From Chryseobacterium soli (GTDB taxonomy: Bacteria > Bacteroidota > Bacteroidia > Flavobacteriales > Weeksellaceae), in assembly GCF_000737705.1 (NCBI RefSeq), contig NZ_JPRH01000012.1:1-64000 (forward strand): a stretch of 64,000 bases of DNA, read 5' to 3'. Made by a program: the position numbers and the translations under genes. The notes under the pieces are model-generated. The model saw nothing but the letters and a program-made list of their open reading frames with translations, had not been told where the DNA came from and did not search any database. Within the stretch, counting starts at the first letter, position 1. Each line of letters opens with the position of its first letter. Shown one piece after another: positions 8,306 to 17,274 of this stretch.

Positions 8306-10426
8306 TCACTTTTGCTTCTTAAAATTATAATGATTAATCAGAATCCTGATTTCATTAAATTCAAACTCATTTGGTAACGCAGCTTTCCATTCTGACAAGG
8401 TTTCATGAGGGTTTTTATAGAATTCATTTTCAAAAGCCTTGATCTTATCTGTGGTGATTACTCTTGAAATATCCAATAATCCCTGCTCGGCAAATTTGGC
8501 CAAATGTCCAATGACCGTTTCTTTCACCAAACCTCTTTCAAAAGCGACTTCAGCAATCGTTTTTCCCTGCTCAAATAGTTGGAATGTAAGCACCTGAGAA
8601 GGTACTTTTGCAATAACCATGCTAACTTCCTTATCATTTTTCTCGTCCAGCAATCGGGTTTCCAGAAGGTAGATGTCTTTTAAACTGTTCAAATATTCTT
8701 CAATATCTTCCAGCCAGTCCCTTAATTCGTCATTATACTGCTTCAGTCCTTTAGCCCCTTTAATTTCAGCATAAAACTCTTTTAAAGGGTTAAAAATTTT
8801 ATCCTTAACGGCCATAAAAAAGAAATTAACAGCTCCTTTTGACTTCGTTTCAATCTCCGTCCATTCTTCTTTTTCGATAATGAAATTACTGACTTTCTGA
8901 AACAGAATTTTCTCCAATTTTTCAAAAATTTTCCCAAGCTGGGTCGTTTCATGTTTTAACTGAAGATAAAGCTGGTTGCTTTTTGCATTGTCAATACTTT
9001 TTGTAGCCATAGAAAGTTTATTCCACTTTTCCACTTCATGTAAAAACCATCTTGAATCCAGTGTACGCAACACTTTTTTGATACTGTAATCATATTTTTC
9101 CTGGTTGAGGATAGCCTCTACATTATCATTGGCAAAAGTAGATCCCTGAAACTGCAAGATCCTGTTGTCTTTAAAAATAACTTCAGGAGTGATTTTGGAT
9201 TTTAAAACAATTCCTTCCAGCGTACGGCATCTCGATAAAGCAACGTACACCTGACCTGCGGTAAAACTTTTCCCGGCATCAATAATCACTTTATCAAAAG
9301 TAAGTCCCTGACTTTTATGGATCGTCACGGCCCAGGCCAATTTGATTGGAAACTGTTCAAAGCTTCCCAATACTTCTTCTTTAATATTTTTATCGGTGTC
9401 CAGAAAATATTTTTTCTGTTCCCAAACTTCTCTTTTTACGGTAATTTCTTTTTCGCTTCCGTCCAGAACGACTCTAATCTCGCTTTCATCCAGACCAACA
9501 ATTTCACCCAGTTTTCCGTTGAAATATCTTTTTTCGGGAGAGATATCATTTCTGATAAACATAATCTGGGCTCCCACTTTCAATTCTAAAAACTGTTCAT
9601 TCGGGAACTGATTTTCTTTAAACTCCCCAAAAAGCTTCGCTTCATAGGTAGAACCATCCACTTTGATCTCTTTCAGTTTTTCCTGATTGATCTCATCAGC
9701 CATTTTATTGTGTGAACACAGATAAACATATGAATCTTCCCCCGCATTAAAACCAGGATCATATCTCTCATTAAGATGTTCAAAATCAATATTGTCTACA
9801 TCACCGTCACGGATGGCATTCAGAATAGCTAAAAAGCCTTCATCAGACTGTCTGTAGACTTTGGTCAGCTCAATCGTCAGCAAAGGAATATCTTTGATTG
9901 CAAGGCTGTCGAAGAAGAACGGAGACTGATAATACATTTTTAAAATATGCTCATCCCTTACCACCGGTGGCAGCTGATAAAGATCCCCGATGAACAACAT
10001 CTGAACCCCGCCAAAACGCTGGGTGTTCCGTCTGATGAATCTCAGAGAAAAATCCATCATATCCAAAACATCTGCCCGAAGCATAGAAACCTCATCAATA
10101 ATAAGAACTTCTACTTCCCGAAGCAGCTTAAGCTTATCTTTCCGGTATTTGAAATGAGGCATAAGATCGGCAATATTATTCCCGATGCTCTCATCGATCC
10201 GTTCTGTAGTCGGTAAAAAAGTTCGCAAAGGCAAACCAAACATGGAATGAATGGTAACGCCACCTGCATTGATGGCAGCAATTCCCGTAGGTGCTACCAC
10301 GATATGTTTTTTCCTTGTCTTTTTTACAAAATCATTTAGGAAGGTTGTTTTACCCGTTCCCGCTTTCCCTGTAAGAAAAACACTTCGGTTGGTATGTTCT
10401 ATTAAGTCAAAAAAATGATTGTTCAT
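8306..10426 (-). CDS. Pif1/RecD-like helicase with C-terminal helix-turn-helix domain
   Basis: 706 residues of a superfamily 1B helicase. Walker A is GKAGTGKTTFLNDF (near 20), followed by VVAPTGIAAINAGGVTIHSMF, Walker B LIIDEVSMLRAD (near 110), IGDLYQLPPVV, and the UvrD_C_2-type AWAVTIHKSQGLTFDKVIIDAG followed by YVALSRC (near 365-400). Residues ~625-665 (LFEQGKTIAEVAFERGLVKETVIGHLAKF) form an HTH_40-like domain, as at the end of some RecQ proteins. Likely role: DNA unwinding in genome maintenance. The start ATG follows an AT-rich spacer shared with the divergent lipoprotein gene. Confidence 0.92.
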   Translation of the reverse strand: MNNHFFDLIEHTNRSVFLTGKAGTGKTTFLNDFVKKTRKKHIVVAPTGIAAINAGGVTIHSMFGLPLRTFLPTTERIDESIGNNIADLMPHFKYRKDKLKLLREVEVLIIDEVSMLRADVLDMMDFSLRFIRRNTQRFGGVQMLFIGDLYQLPPVVRDEHILKMYYQSPFFFDSLAIKDIPLLTIELTKVYRQSDEGFLAILNAIRDGDVDNIDFEHLNERYDPGFNAGEDSYVYLCSHNKMADEINQEKLKEIKVDGSTYEAKLFGEFKENQFPNEQFLELKVGAQIMFIRNDISPEKRYFNGKLGEIVGLDESEIRVVLDGSEKEITVKREVWEQKKYFLDTDKNIKEEVLGSFEQFPIKLAWAVTIHKSQGLTFDKVIIDAGKSFTAGQVYVALSRCRTLEGIVLKSKITPEVIFKDNRILQFQGSTFANDNVEAILNQEKYDYSIKKVLRTLDSRWFLHEVEKWNKLSMATKSIDNAKSNQLYLQLKHETTQLGKIFEKLEKILFQKVSNFIIEKEEWTEIETKSKGAVNFFFMAVKDKIFNPLKEFYAEIKGAKGLKQYNDELRDWLEDIEEYLNSLKDIYLLETRLLDEKNDKEVSMVIAKVPSQVLTFQLFEQGKTIAEVAFERGLVKETVIGHLAKFAEQGLLDISRVITTDKIKAFENEFYKNPHETLSEWKAALPNEFEFNEIRILINHYNFKKQK

Positions 10427-10509
10427 CGCTGCAAAATTACGTAAATGAATTTGATTTTTCTATCTTGGCATACGTTTTGAAAATTATTGACCAGAAAAAA
10501 AGATTTATT

Positions 10510-10962
10510 GTGAAAAACTTATTCATAAAAATACCTCTGTTAGTATTATGTACTAGCTTAACCGTTATTTCGTGTAAAACCCAAACTCCTGCGACAGAAA
10601 ATTTACCCAAAGACATTTCTGAAAGACCTGCCGATGAAAGCAGCCAGAAATATGATCAGGCGCAGCTGGATAAATTAAAGGCAACGATAAACAGTGAAAT
10701 TTCCAAGGAAAAATGTACGGGCAACACCGACGAATGGGCATCTGCACCTATGGGATCAAAAGCCTGCGGCGGACCAAAGTCTTATATCGCCTATCCTAAA
10801 AAATTAGAAGCTTCCATCTTACCTAAAATTGAAGATTACAATAACAAAGAAAAAGATTTCAATACCAAATTTGGAATCACTTCAGACTGTACTTTAGTTG
10901 GAGAACCCGCAGGAATACGATGTGTCAATGGAAAAGCGGAAGTAATTTACCCTGCACAGTAA
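10510..10962 (+). CDS. Lipoprotein of unknown function
   Basis: 150 residues from GTG 10510. This start gives a good signal peptide, MKNLFIKIPLLVLCTSL, with lipobox VISC (Cys22), and is preceded by a purine-rich run. A longer frame from TTG 10465 would begin inside a promoter-like box (TATCTTGG) and is rejected. The mature part has four Cys, including MGSKACGGPKSYIAYPKK and SDCTLVGEPAGIRCVNG, suggesting two disulfides in the periplasm. I know it only as a conserved hypothetical type. Confidence 0.75.
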   Translation: MKNLFIKIPLLVLCTSLTVISCKTQTPATENLPKDISERPADESSQKYDQAQLDKLKATINSEISKEKCTGNTDEWASAPMGSKACGGPKSYIAYPKKLEASILPKIEDYNNKEKDFNTKFGITSDCTLVGEPAGIRCVNGKAEVIYPAQ

Positions 10963-11012
10963 CATATGATATCCCTTTTCAATCCATTGGATTGATCATT
11001 AATGATTTAATT

Positions 11013-11043
11013 AAAAAGCTTCATCTTTCGGATGAAGCTTTTA
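11013..11043. terminator. Bidirectional terminator
   Basis: A 12-bp stem (AAAAGCTTCATC with GATGAAGCTTTT) with loop TTTCG lies between two convergent genes and has A/T tracts on both sides. Confidence 0.8.
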
Positions 11044-11066
11044 TTTTTATAATGTTCTAAATTCTG

Positions 11067-11582
11067 TTATTCTTTATACCAAGAAGAATATTTCACATAA
11101 TTATCTGCTATTCTATTCACTTCTCCTTCCAACAGCTGGGCAGAGATATCTTTAATTTTTCTGGCAGGAACGCCACCCCAAACTTCTCCGGATTTAATAT
11201 GAGTTCCCTGCGTTACGACGGAACCCGCTCCTACAATAGAATTTTCCTCTACCAGGCAGTCATCCATAACGATAGAGCCCATCCCGATCAATACATTATC
11301 CTGAATGGTACATCCATGCACAATCGCGTTATGCCCGATCGAAACATTATTCCCGATTTTCAGAGGAAATCTTTCATAGGTACAGTGCAGCATCACATTA
11401 TCCTGAACATTCACCTTATCACCCATGGTAATATAGTTTACATCTCCTCTTATCACTGCATTATACCAAACGCTGCAATTTTTTCCCATCGTAACATCAC
11501 CAATGATAATTGCTGTTTCCGCTAAAAATGTATTCTCACCAATCTGTGGTGTTTTTCCTAAAAGTTCTTTTACAAGCGCCAT
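11067..11582 (-). CDS. Gamma-class carbonic anhydrase family protein (left-handed beta-helix)
   Basis: 171 residues of hexapeptide repeats, with the three zinc-ligand histidines in family spacing: His66 (MLHCT), His84 and His89 (GHNAIVHGC). Other hallmarks are VWYNAVIRGDV and the C-terminal GVPARKIKDIS. It is of the YrdA/PaaY-like subgroup, where carbonic-anhydrase activity is variable. Single gene with its own spacer upstream. Confidence 0.92.
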   Translation of the reverse strand: MALVKELLGKTPQIGENTFLAETAIIIGDVTMGKNCSVWYNAVIRGDVNYITMGDKVNVQDNVMLHCTYERFPLKIGNNVSIGHNAIVHGCTIQDNVLIGMGSIVMDDCLVEENSIVGAGSVVTQGTHIKSGEVWGGVPARKIKDISAQLLEGEVNRIADNYVKYSSWYKE

Positions 11583-11774
11583 ATTTTTAATTTGATAAAT
11601 TAAATTGTGTTAATCTGAAAATACGCTAATTTGATTATTATCATTGCTGCTTTCAATGCCGGTCAGCTTTTATGCGTGACATTCCCTGTCTTCCTTTAGC
11701 CTTCTCATTTTTTCTAAATCGCAGTGATAGCAAAAATCTAACTTCCAATCGCTAGCTTCTAACTTCTAATTGCG

Positions 11775-11782
11775 TATTTTTG
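11775..11782 (+). promoter_or_regulatory. -7 promoter element for the Nfu gene
   Basis: TATTTTTG matches TAnnTTTG exactly and ends 21 bases before ATG 11804. It overlaps the TTG that would begin a longer frame. Confidence 0.65.
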
Positions 11783-11803
11783 TATCTCAAATTTAACGAA
11801 AAA

Positions 11804-12682
11804 ATGCGTACGATACTTATAGAACCAACTGAAAACCCAAAAGTGATGAAATTTGTTGTTGATTACAACTTGATTCCCGGATCTTTAGAATTGGACAGAA
11901 GTTCAGATATTTCAGAAATTCCTCTTGCACAGGAGCTTTTCAATTATCCTTTTGTAGAAAGAATTTTCATCACAGCCAATTTTGTAGCAATTGCAAAGCA
12001 AGATACTATTGAATGGGAACATGTAGTGGAAAGCCTTAAAAATGTTATTGAAGATGAATTGCTTGCCAATCCGAGAATCTATCTTCAAAAGAAGAAAGAA
12101 ATGTATCAGATTTATGCTGAAATGACTCCCAATCCTAATGTGATGAAGTTTGTTTCCAGCCAATTGCTGATTGATGGATTTGTTGAAGTAAAATCTAGAG
12201 ACGAAGCAGAAGGTGTTCCTTTGGCTCAGATTATTTTTAAGGAGTTTGATTTCACTAAAGAAGTTTTTATCTCTGATAATTTCGTGGCGGTAACCAGAGA
12301 TCATTCTGTAGAATGGCACCAGGTAATGATGGCTGTACGCGGACTGATCGCTGAATATTTACAAAATGGAGGCGAAATTTCCAATGTTGAAGCTCAGAGA
12401 CATGAAAATCCGGTTGAAAAAATTATCAACAGAGAGTATACAAACGACGAACAGAAGATTTCTGATATATTGAATGAATATGTGGCTCCTGCTGTAGAAA
12501 ATGATGGTGGAAAGATTTCTTTAATGGAATATGACGAAGCCAGCAAAACAGCAAAAATGCTTTTACAGGGCGCATGTTCAGGTTGTCCAAGTTCTACCGC
12601 TACCTTAAAAAACGGAATCGAAAGTATTTTAAAACAATTCGTTCCTGATTTGGTAGAAAGAGTAGAAGCTGTCAACGGATAA
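11804..12682 (+). CDS. NifU/Nfu-type Fe-S cluster scaffold with doubled N-terminal domain
   Basis: 292 residues. Two Nfu_N-type domains occur in tandem: ENPKVMKFVVDYNL (near residue 7) and a second starting PNPNVMKFVSSQLL (near 109), each followed by a similar LAQ...F...VFI..NFVAV block. The C-terminal NifU domain carries the cluster-binding CxxC in ACSGCPSSTATL (near 256). It should assemble or carry Fe-S clusters to apoproteins. An FMN-reductase-like gene and the ferrochelatase gene follow at short spacing, so an iron/redox operon is plausible. The start at 11804 is fixed by the promoter box. Confidence 0.93.
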   Translation: MRTILIEPTENPKVMKFVVDYNLIPGSLELDRSSDISEIPLAQELFNYPFVERIFITANFVAIAKQDTIEWEHVVESLKNVIEDELLANPRIYLQKKKEMYQIYAEMTPNPNVMKFVSSQLLIDGFVEVKSRDEAEGVPLAQIIFKEFDFTKEVFISDNFVAVTRDHSVEWHQVMMAVRGLIAEYLQNGGEISNVEAQRHENPVEKIINREYTNDEQKISDILNEYVAPAVENDGGKISLMEYDEASKTAKMLLQGACSGCPSSTATLKNGIESILKQFVPDLVERVEAVNG

Positions 12683-12692
12683 TCACAACCAA

Positions 12693-13220
12693 ATGGGTAA
12701 TAGAAAAAAAATTGTAGTCATTATAGGCAGTGCTTCAAAAAACTCCAGTAATATGAAGTTAATTGAGCAAGCTATTGCATCAGACAATGGCACTGATTTT
12801 CAAATTTATGATGATCTTTCTATGCTACCCCATTTTGATACTTCGTTAACAGATTCTAATACACCTGCAGAAATACTTAAGATCAGAGACGATATTAATC
12901 ATTCGGCAGGCGTTATATTTTCTACTCCGGAATATATTTTCAGTATTCCCAGCAGGTTGAAAAACCTATTGGAATGGTGTGTTTCCACCACCATTTTTTC
13001 TGAAAAGCCGACAGCTGTCATTACGGCATCAGCAAATGGAGAAAAGGGACATGAAGAATTAGTATTGATTCTGAAAACCCTGGGTGCAGCATTAGAAAAT
13101 AACAATCAGTTGATCATACAAGGCATAAAGGGAAAAGTCAACAATGATGGCATTATTGAAGACAGTACTTTAGCCAAAGTATCAAAATTTATAGTTGATT
13201 TCGAAAACTCTATTTCATAA
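12693..13220 (+). CDS. NADPH-dependent FMN reductase family protein
   Basis: 175 residues, flavodoxin-like fold. The N-terminal IVVIIGSASKNSSNMKL is the FMN phosphate-binding loop, and VIFSTPEYIFSIPSRLKNLLEW (split by the family TPEYN-like turn) is the signature around residue 75. It transfers electrons from NAD(P)H to FMN or a quinone-type substrate. It begins 10 bases after the Nfu stop and is followed 16 bases later by hemH, so all three may form one transcript. Confidence 0.88.
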   Translation: MGNRKKIVVIIGSASKNSSNMKLIEQAIASDNGTDFQIYDDLSMLPHFDTSLTDSNTPAEILKIRDDINHSAGVIFSTPEYIFSIPSRLKNLLEWCVSTTIFSEKPTAVITASANGEKGHEELVLILKTLGAALENNNQLIIQGIKGKVNNDGIIEDSTLAKVSKFIVDFENSIS

Positions 13221-13236
13221 TTAAAAATTAAAAATA

Positions 13237-14265
13237 TTGGCTAAAAAAGGAATTTTACTGGTAAATCTCGGTTCTCCAAGATCTACGGAAGTAAAGGATG
13301 TAAAGGAATATCTTGATGAATTTTTAATGGACGAAAAGGTAATTGATTACCGATGGATTTTTCGTGCATTATTAGTACAGGGAATTATTTTAAATACAAG
13401 ACCTCCAAAATCCGCTGCTGCCTACAGAACAGTATGGACAGATGAAGGTTCTCCCCTGATCGTCATTACAGAAAAAATTCAGAAAAAACTTCAGAAAATT
13501 GTTGACGTTCCTGTAGAAATAGGAATGAGATACGCGCAGCCAAGTATTGAAGCCGGAATTCAAAAACTTGTTGATAAAGGAGTTACTGAAATTGTTCTTT
13601 TCCCATTGTATCCGCAATACGCTATGAGTACTACGGAAACAGTGATTGATAAGGCAGAGGAAGTAAGAAAGAAAAAATTCCCGACAGTAAAGATCAATTA
13701 TATACAGCCTTTTTATAACAGAGAGATCTACACCGACTGTTTGGCGGATAGCATCAGGGAAAAACTTCCTGAAAACTTTGACGCGTTACAATTCTCCTAT
13801 CATGGCGTACCGGAAAGACATATTTATAAAACGGATCCTACAAAAACCTGCAATTTAAACGACTGCTGTTCAAGAGATGAAAATCCGAGCCACCAGTTCT
13901 GCTACAGACATCAATGTTTTAAAACAACAGAGACTGTAATTTCTAAATTGGGTCTGCCGAAAGAAAAAGTAATTGTGTCCTTCCAGTCAAGATTAGGAAA
14001 AGACAAGTGGATGGAACCTTATACCGACGAAACGTTAGAAACGATTCCTAAAAAAGGCATCAAGAACTTAGCGATTGTTTGCCCGGCTTTTGTTTCAGAC
14101 TGTCTGGAAACCCTGGAAGAGATTTCTGTGGAAGGTAAAGAGCAGTTTCAGCATGCGGGTGGAGAAAATTTCCATTATATCCCTTGTCTGAATGATGAAG
14201 ACCGATGGATTGAAGTGGTAAAAACACTATGTGAAGAAAAGCTTAATGAGTTTTATCTGGTTTGA
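13237..14265 (+). CDS. hemH: Ferrochelatase
   Basis: 342 residues. It inserts Fe2+ into protoporphyrin IX (or coproporphyrin III) at the end of haem synthesis. LVNLGSP begins the protein, and FSYHGVPERH (near 187) contains the catalytic His; VCPAFVSDCLETLEEI is the second active-site block, with the conserved Glu. Start is TTG at 13237: no ATG fits and MAKKGILLVNLGSP is the expected N-terminus. A Cys-rich segment (CNLNDCC...FCYRHQC, near 205-227) replaces the usual loop and could bind metal or a cluster. Downstream of an FMN reductase gene, which suits redox supply. Confidence 0.96.
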   Translation: MAKKGILLVNLGSPRSTEVKDVKEYLDEFLMDEKVIDYRWIFRALLVQGIILNTRPPKSAAAYRTVWTDEGSPLIVITEKIQKKLQKIVDVPVEIGMRYAQPSIEAGIQKLVDKGVTEIVLFPLYPQYAMSTTETVIDKAEEVRKKKFPTVKINYIQPFYNREIYTDCLADSIREKLPENFDALQFSYHGVPERHIYKTDPTKTCNLNDCCSRDENPSHQFCYRHQCFKTTETVISKLGLPKEKVIVSFQSRLGKDKWMEPYTDETLETIPKKGIKNLAIVCPAFVSDCLETLEEISVEGKEQFQHAGGENFHYIPCLNDEDRWIEVVKTLCEEKLNEFYLV

Positions 14266-14290
14266 TACAAATTCGCGATATACATACAAG

Positions 14291-14320
14291 GCACTTGGTT
14301 TTTAACTAAGTGCTTTTTTT
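14291..14320 (+). terminator. Intrinsic terminator after hemH
   Basis: GCACTTGGTT pairs with AACTAAGTGC (one G-T wobble) around a 3-base loop, followed by seven T. Confidence 0.85.
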
Positions 14321-14480
14321 ATTCAAAAACACAACTACCCCCACAAAAATCTCATACTTTAATTTATTTTTTTTTAAATAATTTAAATACACCCCTATAA
14401 TTTTAATATTAAAATTACAAATTATATATTTTTTCATACCTTTACCCCATCAAAAACATTATTAACTTTAAAAAATAATA

Positions 14481-14711
14481 ATGATGCATACTACAGCCGA
14501 CTTATTAAAGCGGAAGATTGAAAATCTTACCCCCGAATTACTGAAAACCGTTGCAACAATGGTAGAAAATCTCGAAATGGAAAACAGCCTGTCTATTCCA
14601 CAGTTTCAAATGGATGAAGTTTTGTACCGCATTCAGTTTCATGATGACTACCCTAAAACAAAACTTGATTTTTACGAAAATATTTCCGAGCTGAAAAAGA
14701 GCATCGCCTGA
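14481..14711 (+). CDS. Putative antitoxin of a type II toxin-antitoxin pair
   Basis: 76 residues, largely helical and charged (ADLLKRKIENLTPELLKTVATMVENLE). It precedes a ParE/RelE-like gene, and the two overlap: the A of its TGA stop is the first base of the next ATG. Gene order (antitoxin first), size and overlap are those of ParD-ParE/RelB-RelE modules. I see no clear ribbon-helix-helix motif, so the assignment rests on the partner. A -7-like box (TACCTTTA) lies about 37 bases upstream in very AT-rich DNA. Confidence 0.65.
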   Translation: MMHTTADLLKRKIENLTPELLKTVATMVENLEMENSLSIPQFQMDEVLYRIQFHDDYPKTKLDFYENISELKKSIA

Positions 14712-14974
14712 TGAAAGTACTCCTCTCTTCTATCGCCAAAAATGACATCAAACTGCTGATGAGGGTATTCAATGCGGAAAGGGAAAATAAAGGGATTGAA
14801 TTTCTTGATGATCTAAAGGAATCCATCACTAAAATCCAGGAACATTCCCAAACCCGGCTGATAATAGAAAAACAGATTACCGTTAATAAGATGCAGAATT
14901 TCCCTGTTCATATTCATTATATTTTTGAAAATGAAGACAGCTTGCTGGTGACTGCAATTTTTAAAGAAGATTGA
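14711..14974 (+). CDS. ParE/RelE-superfamily toxin
   Basis: 87 residues. The layout is that of the ParE/RelE fold: first strand VLLSSIAKNDI, helices with ENKGIEFLDDLKESITKI, then strands FPVHIHYIFENEDSLLVTAIF ending near the C-terminus. Members inhibit gyrase (ParE) or cleave mRNA (RelE); which applies here cannot be read from the sequence. Usual catalytic Arg/Tyr positions are not well conserved, so activity is uncertain. It overlaps the antitoxin gene by one base. Confidence 0.7.
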   Translation: MKVLLSSIAKNDIKLLMRVFNAERENKGIEFLDDLKESITKIQEHSQTRLIIEKQITVNKMQNFPVHIHYIFENEDSLLVTAIFKED

Positions 14975-15012
14975 ATTGTTAAGAAAATTATTAAGATTAA
15001 TAACCCATAAAA

Positions 15013-15039
15013 AATCCGGGAAATTTAATTTCCCGGATT
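15013..15039. terminator. Bidirectional terminator
   Basis: An 11-bp stem (AATCCGGGAAA with TTTCCCGGATT) with loop TTTAA separates the toxin gene from the convergent protease gene. Confidence 0.8.
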
Positions 15040-15083
15040 AGTACTACACCTATGTAAGATGAGTCAATATTAAAATTTGTTTC

Positions 15084-17039
15084 TTATTTCTTAAGTAAGT
15101 TTCCAGCATTTTGTCCATTCACCATTACTATATACACTCCTGGAAGCATATTGGATGGAAGATTTACCTCTAATTTGTTTACCCCATCTGTTATTTTAAA
15201 TCTTTCTGAAATCTCTCTTTTTCCTGTTAAACCAATCAATTCAACAAGTCCGTTCCCTTCTTTTCCTTCAAAACCTACTGTGAATTTGTCGGTTGCCGGG
15301 TTTGGACTGATCGTATAAAGTGATACATTAGCTACCGCCGCAGATTTTCCCGCCGCAGAAGTACCTCCGCCAACTCCAACTGCGTTCCAGGCATTAGTCG
15401 TCTGTGTTACTTCATTACTGCCTGCTCCGTATAAATCGGCTGCAGCCTGAAGCGAATAGGTTCTGGCATTAGCATAGGTAGAGGAAGAAGTAAGATATGT
15501 GGTCAATGTTCTATAAGCAATTGCCCCAGCCTTATCCAGTCCAATTCCTGAAACGTTATAAGCGAAGCCCTTATCATTAGTTCCGGTTCCGCCGGTTACT
15601 AATAAATAATACCAGAAATTCAGAACTCCTGAATTGGTATGAACACCACAATAGTCATTCTGCTGGTTAGGTGATGCACATCCTGAGGTAGTTGTAGTCT
15701 TCCAGTAAGTTCCCATATAGGTATCCGGCTGGCTATACGCATTAGGATTAGACATATCCCTGATAACATAATTAAAATCTTCTCCTAATTTCCAGCTCGC
15801 TTTAGTCGGTCTTGCCCAGAATTCTATACTGTTTCCAAAAACATCAGAAAAGCCTTCATTCAATGCTCCGGACTCTCGTTGATAAGCAAGGTTTGCTGTT
15901 TTAGAAGTCATACCATGGGTAATTTCGTGGCCGCAAACATCAAGAGCCGTTAATGGTTTTCCGCCATTGGTTGAAGCGCTTCCATCTCCATAAGTCATTC
16001 TCGTCCCATCCCAGAATGCATTGAAATAATTGGTTGAGTAATGCACATAGGATTTGATCGCAAAATGATTGTTATCGATACTATTTCTATTGAATTTTGT
16101 TTTAAGATAATCTACGGTTTTTTCTGCTCCCCAATGCGCATCAGTAGCATATTGGTCCAGGCCTGTATTTACATTGTTCCATACATTATCCGTATCTGTA
16201 AAATCTACAGCAGATGCATAATTAGTACCTTTTTTCAGATTATATGTTTCTACAGATGTTCCACCATTACGTCCTGTTTCTCTTAATCTATAGCTGCCGT
16301 TATAAGAATCAGCTACGATGGCCTGGCTTCCACTATAAACGGTAGTTGCCGTTCCCGGAGCATTGGTATCATGAATTAAGGCATCCGTTCCAAGAATTTC
16401 ACCGTTTTTAGCATCTACAAATACATACTGTCTGCTTAATGGTTTTTCCGCATAGATATCAAACTTATATGCCAGTTTTAATTCCCCTAATTTTTCTTCA
16501 GAAGGATCTGAATAGTATACCAATTCTCCTTTAGGAGCAAAAGTGGCGTTAGGGTTTTTAGAATCTTTTTTAATAAAATCTTCTTCGTCTTTATTCTGCC
16601 ATTTATAGGAATCAGCTTTTACAAAAGATAAGGCACTTTGCAGCGCAATACTTTCAGAAATTCCGGCTTTCTTCTCTAAAGTGGGTACTTTCAGAAGCCA
16701 CTTGCCGGTTTCACCTACAATTTTACCTCCTTTTGTCTGTACAGCCATCATCCCATATTCTACAGGGATATTATTGATCGTCTGTTGAAATCTGTGAGTT
16801 TCAAATCCCAGTTCATCTTTTTCGAAGCCCACCTTTACCCCTTGCCCCTGAGAAATCCTATTTGATTTTTCATCAAATAATACTGGGCTTCCCTGAAAGT
16901 CAGGACCGTTTTTGTCGAACCTGATCAGTTCCGCATGAAGTCCGTTTTTACCGGAGATTATTTTTGATGGTGTGGTGTCTTGCCCAAATAAAAAGGCAGA
17001 AGCAGCAATACTTACTGCAAAGATAAATTTCGTTTTCAT
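15084..17039 (-). CDS. Secreted M4 (thermolysin-like) metalloprotease with T9SS sorting domain
   Basis: 651 residues. Signal peptide to ~20 (SIAASAFLFGQ), an FTP/PepSY-type propeptide to ~220, then the M4 catalytic domain. The zinc motif HEITH lies near 369 (DVCGHEITHGMT), the third ligand in ALNEGFSDVFGN ~25 residues later, and the proton donor His in CGVHTNSGVLNFWYYLL. The last ~75 residues (TISPNPATDKFTVGF, ending VYIVMVNGQNAGNLLKK) are a T9SS type A sorting domain. It should be exported by the Sec pathway, then T9SS, and released or anchored at the surface. The neighbouring T9SS plug gene fits. Confidence 0.95.
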   Translation of the reverse strand: MKTKFIFAVSIAASAFLFGQDTTPSKIISGKNGLHAELIRFDKNGPDFQGSPVLFDEKSNRISQGQGVKVGFEKDELGFETHRFQQTINNIPVEYGMMAVQTKGGKIVGETGKWLLKVPTLEKKAGISESIALQSALSFVKADSYKWQNKDEEDFIKKDSKNPNATFAPKGELVYYSDPSEEKLGELKLAYKFDIYAEKPLSRQYVFVDAKNGEILGTDALIHDTNAPGTATTVYSGSQAIVADSYNGSYRLRETGRNGGTSVETYNLKKGTNYASAVDFTDTDNVWNNVNTGLDQYATDAHWGAEKTVDYLKTKFNRNSIDNNHFAIKSYVHYSTNYFNAFWDGTRMTYGDGSASTNGGKPLTALDVCGHEITHGMTSKTANLAYQRESGALNEGFSDVFGNSIEFWARPTKASWKLGEDFNYVIRDMSNPNAYSQPDTYMGTYWKTTTTSGCASPNQQNDYCGVHTNSGVLNFWYYLLVTGGTGTNDKGFAYNVSGIGLDKAGAIAYRTLTTYLTSSSTYANARTYSLQAAADLYGAGSNEVTQTTNAWNAVGVGGGTSAAGKSAAVANVSLYTISPNPATDKFTVGFEGKEGNGLVELIGLTGKREISERFKITDGVNKLEVNLPSNMLPGVYIVMVNGQNAGNLLKK

Positions 17040-17274
17040 AAAAATATATTGTTAATTGTGAAAAACTAATTTATAGCTTTTTCACAATAAAACAATACTA
17101 AAATTAAATAAAACATAACTTATAAACGAAATTACCATTTATAATTCAATAGATTTTTCAAAGCATTACGACTTAGATAAAACATTTTTATTCCTACAAG
17201 AATTATAGACTAATAATTTTTACATAATTCTCTTTTTTATGAAATATTTTTTTCAACATGCATTGCATAGTATT

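Noticed and set aside
10465-10509. TTG start for the lipoprotein gene at 10465
   Set aside because: The added 15 residues precede the signal peptide and overlap a promoter-like box; GTG 10510 is better.
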